Below the pieces are notes generated by a model that was not told the DNA's origin, searched no databases, and worked only from the letters and a program-made list of their open reading frames with translations. Positions 23,972-31,629 of a stretch of DNA of 64,000 bases are shown piece after piece (position 1 is the stretch's first letter; every line of letters starts with the position of its first letter). Made by a program: the position numbers and the translations under genes. The stretch is from Pseudarthrobacter sp. BIM B-2242 (GTDB lineage: Bacteria; Actinomycetota; Actinomycetes; Actinomycetales; Micrococcaceae), in the NCBI RefSeq assembly GCF_014764445.1, contig NZ_CP061721.1, positions 248,001 to 312,000 of the forward strand, read 5' to 3'.

Positions 23972-24760
23972 ATGGGACCCATGGTTGATCTCGTAGCAGA
24001 TCTCGGAGAAGGCTTCGGCGCCTACTCGATGGGCGACGACGCGGCCCTGCTCGACGTGGTCTCCAGCGCCAACATCGCCTGCGGCTTCCATGCCGGCGAC
24101 CCGGACATCATGAACGCCACCGTCGCCGAATGCGTGCGCCGCGGCGTGGCCATCGGCGCGCACCCCAGCTTCCCTGACCTCCGCGGCTTCGGCCGCCGCG
24201 CCATGGACCTCACAGCAGATGAAGTCCGCCACGACGTCCTGTACCAGTTCGGGGCGCTGAGCGCTTTCGCTGCCTACCATGGCGCCGGCGTCGTCCACCT
24301 CGCACCCCACGGCCGCCTGGGCAACCTCGTGGCCACCCGCCCCGACTACGCGGAGGCCGTGGCTGACGCCGCCGCCCGCATCAATCCGGATCTGATTGTC
24401 CTGGCCCAGGACGGCGAACTCGCTGACGCTGCCACAGCCCGCCGGCTCCCCGTGGGCATCGTGGGAATCGCAGACCGGGCCTACGAAGCAGACGGGACCC
24501 TGGTGCCGCGCAGCCGGCCCGGCGCCGTGATCCACGATCCCAAAACCATCGTGGCCCGAACCATCCGCATGGTCTGCGAAGGCGTCATCGAGACCGTCGC
24601 CGGAACCGACCTGCCGATCGTTGCAGACACCATCCTGCTCCACGGTGACACCCCGGGCGCCGTCCAGCTGGCACGTCAGGTCCGCGCTGAACTGGAACGC
24701 GCCGGCGTGACCATTGCCCCGCTCGCCCGGGTGCTCGCCGCCAAAGTGAAAGCCGCCTGA
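23972..24760 (+). CDS. pxpA: 5-oxoprolinase subunit PxpA (LamB/YcsF family)
   Basis: PxpA works with PxpB and PxpC to open 5-oxoproline to glutamate using ATP. The family start VDLVADLGEGFGAYSMGDD and the motifs NIACGFHAGDP and GAHPSFPDLRGFGRR are clear. The usual VKPHGALYN segment reads LAPHGRLGNL here, so this belongs to a diverged subgroup and its lactam may differ. The ATG at 23972 has a perfect AAGGAGGG ribosome site; the frame is open further upstream but has no support. With pxpB (1-bp gap) and pxpC it forms an operon behind the shared regulatory element. Confidence 0.9.
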   Translation: MGPMVDLVADLGEGFGAYSMGDDAALLDVVSSANIACGFHAGDPDIMNATVAECVRRGVAIGAHPSFPDLRGFGRRAMDLTADEVRHDVLYQFGALSAFAAYHGAGVVHLAPHGRLGNLVATRPDYAEAVADAAARINPDLIVLAQDGELADAATARRLPVGIVGIADRAYEADGTLVPRSRPGAVIHDPKTIVARTIRMVCEGVIETVAGTDLPIVADTILLHGDTPGAVQLARQVRAELERAGVTIAPLARVLAAKVKAA

Positions 24761-24761
24761 C

Positions 24762-25493
24762 ATGACCGCCACGCCAACTCCAGCACTGCCTCCGGTGGAG
24801 GTGTTTGAATCCGGCGACGCCGCACTGCGCGTCGTCGCGTCCTCTCCGGACCGGGAGGCCAACTGGGCCACCGTCCACGCCCTTGCGGAGTGGCTGGACG
24901 CTGCGGGTGCCGACGGCGTCCACGGCGCAGTGCCCACCTACGACTCGCTGCTGGTGGAATTTGATCCCGGCGTCACGTCCGCGCGGCAGGTCAGGGCCTT
25001 TGTCCTCCTGGGCCTGCGCCAGCTCGAATTCACCGGCGCCCCCGCCCGCACGCCCCGGGAATTCAGCGTTCCCGTGGTGTACGGCGGCGAGTACGGTCCC
25101 GACCTGGAGCGCGTTGCCGGGCAGCAGCAGCTCTCGGTCGAGCAGATCATCGAGCTTCACACCACCAAGTCCTACGTGATCCGCTGCCTCGGCGCTCCGG
25201 CCGGCTCGCCCATGATGGACGGTCCCGATTTTCCCTTCCCCGTGCCGCGGCTGAAGGACCCCCGGCTGTCCGTCCCGGCAGGCGCCGTGTCGGTGGCCGG
25301 CCGGCAGGCGGTCATCGCCCCCGCCGTGGCACCGGGTGGCTGGTGTGTGATCGGACAGACTCCGCTGACCGTTCTTGACGCCATGGCTGAGCCGCTGGTT
25401 CCCTACGTCCCCGGCGACACCCTCCGGTTCCACCGGATCCAGCCCGAAGAGTTCGCCCAGTATGCAGGCCGGAAAATGGAGGCGGCGCAATGA
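24762..25493 (+). CDS. pxpB: 5-oxoprolinase subunit PxpB (KipI/allophanate hydrolase subunit 1 family)
   Basis: This 243-residue protein has the carboxyltransferase C/D-type domain of KipI/PxpB, recognised from VHGAVPTYDSLLVEFDP, the YGGEYGPDLE strand and CVIGQTPLTV. In B. subtilis the homologue KipI was described as a kinase inhibitor, but the conserved pxpABC operon supports the 5-oxoprolinase role. The ATG begins one base after pxpA, and the stop overlaps the pxpC start by four bases. Confidence 0.9.
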   Translation: MTATPTPALPPVEVFESGDAALRVVASSPDREANWATVHALAEWLDAAGADGVHGAVPTYDSLLVEFDPGVTSARQVRAFVLLGLRQLEFTGAPARTPREFSVPVVYGGEYGPDLERVAGQQQLSVEQIIELHTTKSYVIRCLGAPAGSPMMDGPDFPFPVPRLKDPRLSVPAGAVSVAGRQAVIAPAVAPGGWCVIGQTPLTVLDAMAEPLVPYVPGDTLRFHRIQPEEFAQYAGRKMEAAQ

Positions 25494-26497
25494 GCCTGAT
25501 CATCCAGCAGCCGGGCAACACCGTGGTCACGGACCTGGGACGCTTCCGCGGCCCCCGGTTCGGACTCCCTGTCAACGGTGCGCTGGACCAGTTCTCTGCC
25601 CGGGCCGCCAACATCCTGGCCGGAAACGCTGACAAAGCTCCATTGATGGAGGCCACCGCACTGGACTTCCGCATGCGGGCCACCACGGACATCCTCATCG
25701 CCGTCACCGGCGCACCCTTGCACCTCACGGTGGGCGGGCGCGAGTGCCAGCAGTGGGAGCCGGTGTCCGTACGGGCGGGGGAGACCGTAGCGCTGCGAAG
25801 GATCGACGGCGGCCTCCGCGCCTACGTCGCTGTCCACGGCTCGGTTGAGGCACCGGTCCTCCTGGGCAGCTGCGCGCCGGACACCGTCGTCGGCTTCGGG
25901 CTGCGGCTGACGGAAGGGACCGAACTGAAGACCTTCCGCGCTATCCCGCCGATCCGCCAGCCGTACTTCGATCTCCCGCTGTTCCGCCTGGGCCTCATCC
26001 GGCCGGAATTCAGCAGCACTGCGGTGGTGGACGTGACGGACGGCCCGGATGTGGACGAGTTCGGCGACACCGCGGACCTGCTCTACAGCACCGAATACAC
26101 GGTCAGCGGCCGGAGCAACCATATCGGCCTGCGGCTGGGCGGAGCACTCCCGGAACGCCAGTCCACAGCCGAGGTGTTGTCCCGGGGCGTCCCCGTGGGA
26201 GCCATCGAGGTACCGTCCCGCGAAGAACTCCTGGTGCTGCACCGCGGACGTGGGGTCACCGCCGGCTACCCCGTCCTCGCCGTTGTCACCAGCCGCTCGC
26301 TGGACGTCCTGGCCCAGGCGCGGCCAGGCCACAAGATCCGGTTCAGAAGAACCACCGTCACCGAAGCAACAGCGAAACACCGGGCAGCGATCAGGGAACT
26401 GGAAACACTGCGTTCCACTGTCGGCACAGTGTTCTCGCTCCTGGGCATCGGCGACCAGCCGGGCTGGCACCAGCTCGCGCCGGCCGCCGGAGGCTAA
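25490..26497 (+). CDS. pxpC: 5-oxoprolinase subunit PxpC (KipA/allophanate hydrolase subunit 2 family)
   Basis: The 335-residue protein has the carboxyltransferase A/B-type domain: IIQQPGNTVVTDLGRFR at the start, then GLPVNGALDQFSARAAN, and NHIGLRLGG near the C-terminus. It completes the PxpABC complex. The start overlaps pxpB by four bases. The last codons and stop are followed by an almost exact 21-bp duplication of themselves, so the gene appears to have had a recent small tandem duplication at its end. Confidence 0.9.
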   Translation: MSLIIQQPGNTVVTDLGRFRGPRFGLPVNGALDQFSARAANILAGNADKAPLMEATALDFRMRATTDILIAVTGAPLHLTVGGRECQQWEPVSVRAGETVALRRIDGGLRAYVAVHGSVEAPVLLGSCAPDTVVGFGLRLTEGTELKTFRAIPPIRQPYFDLPLFRLGLIRPEFSSTAVVDVTDGPDVDEFGDTADLLYSTEYTVSGRSNHIGLRLGGALPERQSTAEVLSRGVPVGAIEVPSREELLVLHRGRGVTAGYPVLAVVTSRSLDVLAQARPGHKIRFRRTTVTEATAKHRAAIRELETLRSTVGTVFSLLGIGDQPGWHQLAPAAGG

Positions 26498-26519
26498 ACG
26501 CCGGCCGCCGGAAGCTAAA
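26478..26519. repeat. 21-bp tandem duplication over the pxpC stop codon
   Basis: Two adjacent 21-bp copies (26478-26498 and 26499-26519), starting CGCCGGCCGCCGGA, differ at one base. The first includes the pxpC stop TAA, so the second duplicates the end of the gene into the intergenic space. Confidence 0.8.
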
Positions 26520-26573
26520 AGCCCTCGCTTCATCCACAAAGCATTGTTACCATCCCCATAAGTAAGGAACGCC

Positions 26574-27914
26574 ATGTCCACCTCTACGCACGCGGCCCAG
26601 CCGCACCAAGAGCGGCTCAGCAGCAAGCAGACCCGCAAGGTCGTCACGGCCGGCTGCGTCGGCATCTTCGTGGAACTCTATGACAACGGCATCTTCGCCT
26701 TTATGGCTGGAACACTCGCCCTCGTCTTCCTGGCTCCCGGCAACCCGGACAACGCCCTGCTGTTCGTCTTCGCCGGCTACGCTGTGTCCTTCTTCGTGCG
26801 CCCCCTTGGCGCTGTGGTCTGCGGTTACCTGGGGGACCGGATCGGGCGGCAAAAGCTGCTGGTCTTTGTCATCCTGCTGATCAGCGTTGCGACGGCGGGC
26901 ATCGGCTTACTTCCGGCCTACTCGGCCATCGGCATCGCCGCACCGGTCCTCCTGGTGCTGCTCCGCATGCTCCAAGGCTTCTCCGTTGGCGGCGAAGCCG
27001 CCGGCGCCATGACCTTCCTCGCCGAGCACGCCCCTGAAGGCAAGCGCGGCATCATCACCTCCTACGCCCAGATCGCCTCGTTCGCAGCCCTGCTCACCGG
27101 TACGCTGGTCGCGTTCTCCATGTCGCCCTGGCTCACGCAGGCAGCGATCGACGGCGGCGGCTTCGGTTCGTTCGCATGGCGCATTCCGTTCCTGGTTGCC
27201 ATCCCCATGGGCGTCATTGGTTGGTACATCCGAAAGGCGATCAGCGACACCCCCAACTTCGAGAAGCTGAAGGAAGAGGGCGGGCTGTCCAATAACCCGC
27301 TGAAGGAAGCCTTCGCTTCACCTGAGCACCGCCGTGCCATGCTGTTGGCCCTGTTCATCCCGCTGATGAACGGCTCCGGCTATTACGTCCTGTTCTCCTA
27401 CATGCCCACGTTCCTCAAGGGCAAACAGCTGAACTTCACCATCGGCGAAGCACTCCTCGTGACCGCCTGCAGCCTGGTGGTCATCTGCATCGCGATTCCG
27501 TTCATGGGCGCCCTGTCGGACCGCATCGGCCGCAAGAAAGTCATCGCCGGCTCGGCCATCGCCATGGCCGTCATCGGCATACCCGCCTACGCCCTGATCG
27601 CCACGGGCGAGATGGCATTGGCCATCCTGGGAGCCTGCCTTATGGCTGTGGTCTTCGCCGGCCACACCGCCGTGATCCACATCCTGATCGTCGAACTGTT
27701 CCCCACCCGGGTCCGCTACTCCGCCTACGGCCTGGGCTATAACATCTCTTCGGCACTCTTCGGCGGCACGGCGCCGCTGCTGCTGACCTGGCTGATCTCC
27801 ATCACCGGCAACATCTACATGCCCGCCTTCTACGCCGTCATCACGGCGCTGGGCACCCTCGCGGCCGTCAGCACTGTCAAGGACCGGGCACACCTGCCGC
27901 TCCGCGACGCCTAA
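26574..27914 (+). CDS. MFS transporter, metabolite:H+ symporter family
   Basis: The 446-residue protein has the twelve-segment major facilitator pattern. The loop 2-3 motif is GYLGDRIGRQKLL and its repeat in the second half is GALSDRIGRKKVI. LRMLQGFSVGGEAAGAM is typical of the metabolite:H+ symporter group (ProP, ShiA, KgtP), which import organic acids or zwitterions. The substrate is not identifiable. An AAGGAA ribosome site precedes the ATG. It follows pxpC by 76 bp and precedes the dehydrogenase genes, so it may serve either group. Confidence 0.9.
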   Translation: MSTSTHAAQPHQERLSSKQTRKVVTAGCVGIFVELYDNGIFAFMAGTLALVFLAPGNPDNALLFVFAGYAVSFFVRPLGAVVCGYLGDRIGRQKLLVFVILLISVATAGIGLLPAYSAIGIAAPVLLVLLRMLQGFSVGGEAAGAMTFLAEHAPEGKRGIITSYAQIASFAALLTGTLVAFSMSPWLTQAAIDGGGFGSFAWRIPFLVAIPMGVIGWYIRKAISDTPNFEKLKEEGGLSNNPLKEAFASPEHRRAMLLALFIPLMNGSGYYVLFSYMPTFLKGKQLNFTIGEALLVTACSLVVICIAIPFMGALSDRIGRKKVIAGSAIAMAVIGIPAYALIATGEMALAILGACLMAVVFAGHTAVIHILIVELFPTRVRYSAYGLGYNISSALFGGTAPLLLTWLISITGNIYMPAFYAVITALGTLAAVSTVKDRAHLPLRDA

Positions 27915-27964
27915 TCTTCCACTTCATCAAGCAGCACTGGGCTGCACCCTCAGAGGAGATCTTC

Positions 27965-28714
27965 ATGTCTTTTTCCGATTACTCAACGGCTGTTGTCACC
28001 GGTGCTTCCACCGGAATGGGCGCCGCCATCGCCGAGCGCCTGACCAAACGGGGACTCACGGTCCACGCCCTGGCCAGGAACGAGGAACGCCTGAAGGAAC
28101 TGGCGGACAAGACCGGCGCAGTCCCGCACGTGGTGGACCTGACTGACACTGCCGCGCTGGCCGCCGTCGTCGGTGATCTTGAGGTGGATGTCCTGGTGAA
28201 CTGCGCCGGTGTGTCACGGCCGGGCAACATCCTGGACTCCAGCGAGAACGACATCGACGAACTCATTGACGTCAACCTGCGCGGCCTCCTCCAGCTGACC
28301 AGGCTGGTCCTGCCGGGCATGGTGGAACGCGACCGCGGCCACGTGGTCAACGTCAGCTCCATCGCCGGCCTCTACAACTTCTACGGCCACACGGTCTACC
28401 ACGCCACCAAGGCCGCGGTGCACCAGATCTCCCGCCAGCTGCGCAACGACACCGTCGGCAAGCGCATACGCGTCACCGAAATCTGCCCCGGCCGCGTTGA
28501 AACGGAAATTTTCGGGCGCAATATGGGCGGCACACCCGAGGCCATGGAAGAGGCGTGGAAGACCTACTACGAAGGCTATGAGTCGCTGACCACCGACGAC
28601 ATCGTCAACGCCATGGACTACGCCATCGAAACACCCCGGCACGTAAATGTTGGCATGCTGGAGCTTATGCCCACGTTCCAGGTCCCCGGCGGCCTCACCT
28701 TCGACCGGCGCTAA
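27965..28714 (+). CDS. Short-chain dehydrogenase, YdfG-like
   Basis: The 249-residue oxidoreductase has the cofactor motif TGASTGMG, the NCAG motif (VLVNCAGVS), and the catalytic Ser/Tyr/Lys in NVSSIAG and YHATKAA. The C-terminal part (RVTEICPGRVETEIF) resembles YdfG-type 3-hydroxy acid dehydrogenases that act on serine, allo-threonine or 3-hydroxypropionate. Arg in the loop after strand 2 (ALARNEERL) suggests NADP. The gene begins 50 bp after the MFS gene with a good GAGGAGA ribosome site. Confidence 0.87.
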   Translation: MSFSDYSTAVVTGASTGMGAAIAERLTKRGLTVHALARNEERLKELADKTGAVPHVVDLTDTAALAAVVGDLEVDVLVNCAGVSRPGNILDSSENDIDELIDVNLRGLLQLTRLVLPGMVERDRGHVVNVSSIAGLYNFYGHTVYHATKAAVHQISRQLRNDTVGKRIRVTEICPGRVETEIFGRNMGGTPEAMEEAWKTYYEGYESLTTDDIVNAMDYAIETPRHVNVGMLELMPTFQVPGGLTFDRR

Positions 28715-28757
28715 ACGGCCCGCACCCACCTACCACCGATTGAAACAGGTTTACCCG

Positions 28758-29702
28758 ATGCAAACAGTCCGCACCGTCAGCTTCCCCGACCAGCAGCTCC
28801 TCGACGATCTCTCACCCCTGCCCGGAGGGCTGCGGGGAGTCGTCTGGGACCTGGAATCGGATCCCGACGGCGGGACGCTGGCTGAGATTGACGGCGTCAT
28901 CCTGCCGTATATCAACGCCGGCGCGGTGTTGGGATCCCTGGGCAAAGCCCCCAACCTGAAGTACGTGCAGACGCAGTCCACCGGGTACGACGGCGTGATC
29001 GAGGCGGCCGGCCCGGCCGCCGGCGTGGCCAGCGCCTCGGGTGTCCATGCGGCCGCGACGGCGGAGCTTGCCATTGGTCTGATCCTCGCCAAACTGCGCG
29101 GCATCGACCAGGCAGTCCGCGATGCGCAGTACGGCCTCTGGAGGCCGGAGCGCCGCCAGTCCCTGGCAGACCGTCGGGTGCTGCTGGTGGGCGTGGGCGG
29201 AATCGGTCACGAAATTGCCCTGCGCCTGGCGCCGTTCGAAGTCACCGTCACCCGCGTCGGCAGCTCGGCCCGCACAGACGAACACGGCGACGTGCACGCC
29301 TCGTCCGAGCTGACTGAGCTGGCCGCCACGCACGACATTCTTGTGTCGGTACTGCCACTGAACGAGCACACCCACCAGCTGATCGGCGAAGAGGTCCTGG
29401 CGGCCCTTCCGTACGGCGCCCTGGTGGTGAACGTTGGCCGCGGCTCTGTGGTGGACACCGCTGCGCTGACCAAGGAGGTTCTGTCCGGACGCCTGAACTG
29501 CGCCATCGACGTCGTCGATCCCGAACCGCTGCCGCAGGACCACCCGCTGTGGTCCGCCACCAACGCCCTGATCACCCCGCACGTCGGCGGCAACGCCTCG
29601 GCGTTCCAGCCGCGGATCCTGAAACTCCTCCGGAAGCAGCTCGAGGCGCTGGCCGCGGGACAGGCCCCGGCCAACCTGGTACAGGCAGGACCGTTCGCAT
29701 GA
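28758..29702 (+). CDS. D-isomer specific 2-hydroxyacid dehydrogenase
   Basis: The 314-residue enzyme interconverts a 2-oxo acid and a D-2-hydroxy acid with NAD(P). The Rossmann motif is VGVGGIGHEIALRL; the catalytic Arg, Glu and His lie in NVGRGSVVD, VVDPEPLPQDHPLW and ITPHVGGNAS. The substrate may be a keto-gluconate, glyoxylate or hydroxypyruvate, but this cannot be decided. The frame is open upstream to 28647, but the ATG at 28758 starts at the usual point. Its stop overlaps the next start by four bases. Confidence 0.88.
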   Translation: MQTVRTVSFPDQQLLDDLSPLPGGLRGVVWDLESDPDGGTLAEIDGVILPYINAGAVLGSLGKAPNLKYVQTQSTGYDGVIEAAGPAAGVASASGVHAAATAELAIGLILAKLRGIDQAVRDAQYGLWRPERRQSLADRRVLLVGVGGIGHEIALRLAPFEVTVTRVGSSARTDEHGDVHASSELTELAATHDILVSVLPLNEHTHQLIGEEVLAALPYGALVVNVGRGSVVDTAALTKEVLSGRLNCAIDVVDPEPLPQDHPLWSATNALITPHVGGNASAFQPRILKLLRKQLEALAAGQAPANLVQAGPFA

Positions 29703-30469
29703 GTCCACTTTTTGATTTGACGGGTCGGGTTGCTTTGGTGACGGGGTCGAGCCGGGGGATTGGTTTTGCGTTGGCGCGGGCGTTGGCTGAGGCCGGGGCG
29801 ACGGTGGTGTTGAACGGGATTAATGCGGAGCGGTTGAAGGCCGCGGAGGCGGCGTTGGCTGCCGATTTCGCGCCGGGCCGGGTCCATAGTGTGGCGTTTG
29901 ATGTCACCAGTGATGCGGAGGCTGCCCGGGGTGTGGCGTGGGTGGAGGAGCATGTGGGCCCGTTGCGGGTCCTGGTGAATAACGCCGGGATCCAGCACCG
30001 GGTGCCGATGCTGGAGCTGGACGTCGCGGATTGGGAGCGGGTGATCGCCACGGACCTGACCAGCGCGTTCCTGGTGGGCCGGGCGGCTGCCCGGTTCATG
30101 ATCCCGCGCGGGAAGGGCAAGATCATTAACATCTGTTCGGTGCAGACGGACCTGGCCCGGCCCACGATCGCCCCGTATGTGGCGGCGAAGGGCGGTTTGC
30201 GGAACCTGACCCGGGCGATGACGGCCGAGTGGGCGGGCTCGGGGTTGCAGATCAACGGGATCGCGCCGGGGTATATCCATACGGAGATGACGCAGAACCT
30301 GGTGGACGATGAGCAGTTCAATGCCTGGATCCTGGGCCGGACCCCGGCGCACCGGTGGGGGACCGTGCAGGACCTGGCCGGGCCCGCGGTGTGGCTGGCC
30401 TCGGACGGGTCGGATTTTGTCAACGGCCAGACGGTCTTTATCGACGGCGGCATGACGGTGGTGGTCTGA
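29699..30469 (+). CDS. idnO: SDR oxidoreductase, gluconate 5-dehydrogenase-like
   Basis: The 256-residue SDR has TGSSRGIGFALARALAEAG, VNNAGIQHR, the catalytic serine in NICSVQ and Tyr/Lys in YVAAKGG. The NAGIQHR and APGYIHTEMTQ segments match gluconate 5-dehydrogenase (5-keto-D-gluconate reductase, IdnO), and the next gene is an idonate 5-dehydrogenase-like protein, which supports this. Codon use differs from upstream genes: many TTG, GCG and CCG codons replace the usual CTC/CTG, GCC and CCC in the first half, which suggests acquisition with idnD from elsewhere. The start overlaps the previous stop (ATGA). Confidence 0.85.
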   Translation: MSPLFDLTGRVALVTGSSRGIGFALARALAEAGATVVLNGINAERLKAAEAALAADFAPGRVHSVAFDVTSDAEAARGVAWVEEHVGPLRVLVNNAGIQHRVPMLELDVADWERVIATDLTSAFLVGRAAARFMIPRGKGKIINICSVQTDLARPTIAPYVAAKGGLRNLTRAMTAEWAGSGLQINGIAPGYIHTEMTQNLVDDEQFNAWILGRTPAHRWGTVQDLAGPAVWLASDGSDFVNGQTVFIDGGMTVVV

Positions 30470-31584
30470 TGGAGGCCTCAGCGGTGACAGGGTCAGCCCG
30501 GGAAACCCACGGGACAGCCCCGGCAGCAGGGACAGCCCTGCCCGTCTCCGGCCCGGCCGTGGTGGCGTATGCGGCGGGGGATCTGCGGATCGAGGACGTG
30601 CCGCTCGCGGTGCCGGGACCGGATGAGGCGGTGGTGGAGGTCGCGTACGGCGGGATCTGCGGGTCGGACCTGCATTACTGGCTCCACGGCGCGGCCGGCG
30701 AATCGATCCTGAAGGCCCCGATGGTGCTGGGGCACGAGATTTCCGGTGTTGTGGTGGTCGCCGCGGCGGACGGGACGGGCCCGGCCGCGGGCACCCCGGT
30801 CGCGGTCCACCCGGCGACCCCCGGCCCCGGTGACGGGACGGTCCGGTACCCGGGGGAGCGGCCGAACCTGTCTCCGGGCTGCACCTACCTGGGGTCCGCG
30901 GCGCGGTTCCCGCACACCGACGGGGCGTTCGCCCGGTACGTGAACCTGCCCGCCCGGATGCTCCGGGCCCTGCCGGAGGCCCTGGACCTGCGCACCGCGG
31001 CGCTGATCGAACCGGCGTCGGTGGCCTGGCACGCGGTGGCCCGGGCCGGGGACGTAGCCGGCAAGTCCGCCCTGGTGATCGGGTCCGGCCCGATCGGGGC
31101 CCTGTGTGTTGCGGTCCTCAAACGTGCCGGCGCGGCCCGGATCACCGCCGTCGACATGCACCCCAAGCCGCTGGAGATCGCCACAGCGGTCGGGGCGGAC
31201 GCGGTCCTGCAGGCACCGGACGCGGACACGATCGCGGCCGTGCAGGCCGATATCGTGATCGAATCCTCCGGCAGCCACCACGGCCTGGCCTCGGCCATCG
31301 GCGGCGCGGCCCGCGGCGGGACCGTGGTCATGGTCGGGCTGCTGCCCACCGGACCCCAGCCGGTCCTGATCTCCCTGGCCATTACCCGCGAACTGGACCT
31401 CAAAGGCTCATTCCGGTTCAACGACGAGATCGATGACGTCATCACTGCCCTCGCCGACGGCACCTTGCACATCGGGCCCGTCATCACCCACGACTACCCC
31501 CTCAGCCAGGGACTCGACGCCTTCACCACCGCCAAAAACTCCGCCCAATCCGGCAAAGTCCTCCTCAACTTCAAACCGGAATGA
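30469..31584 (+). CDS. idnD: Zinc-type alcohol dehydrogenase, L-idonate 5-dehydrogenase-like
   Basis: The 371-residue MDR-family protein has the catalytic zinc ligands in GGICGSDLHYW and LGHEISG, and the cofactor motif VIGSGPIGALC. CTYLGSAARFPHTDGAF matches IdnD, which oxidises L-idonate to 5-keto-D-gluconate; idnO upstream would reduce that to gluconate. The loop that normally carries four cysteines for the structural zinc keeps only one cysteine (SPGCTYLG); the other positions are glycine/proline-rich. It may therefore bind a single zinc. The start overlaps the idnO stop by one base. It is convergent with radA. Confidence 0.82.
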   Translation: MEASAVTGSARETHGTAPAAGTALPVSGPAVVAYAAGDLRIEDVPLAVPGPDEAVVEVAYGGICGSDLHYWLHGAAGESILKAPMVLGHEISGVVVVAAADGTGPAAGTPVAVHPATPGPGDGTVRYPGERPNLSPGCTYLGSAARFPHTDGAFARYVNLPARMLRALPEALDLRTAALIEPASVAWHAVARAGDVAGKSALVIGSGPIGALCVAVLKRAGAARITAVDMHPKPLEIATAVGADAVLQAPDADTIAAVQADIVIESSGSHHGLASAIGGAARGGTVVMVGLLPTGPQPVLISLAITRELDLKGSFRFNDEIDDVITALADGTLHIGPVITHDYPLSQGLDAFTTAKNSAQSGKVLLNFKPE

Positions 31585-31629
31585 GCGGGGCACCGCCTGG
31601 CCGGCCCGTAAGGAACGAGATCCCGCCAG

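Noticed and set aside
9745..31629. Integrated mobile element between disA and radA
   Set aside because: No integrase, transposase, tRNA target or flanking direct repeat was seen, so only a synteny difference is reported.
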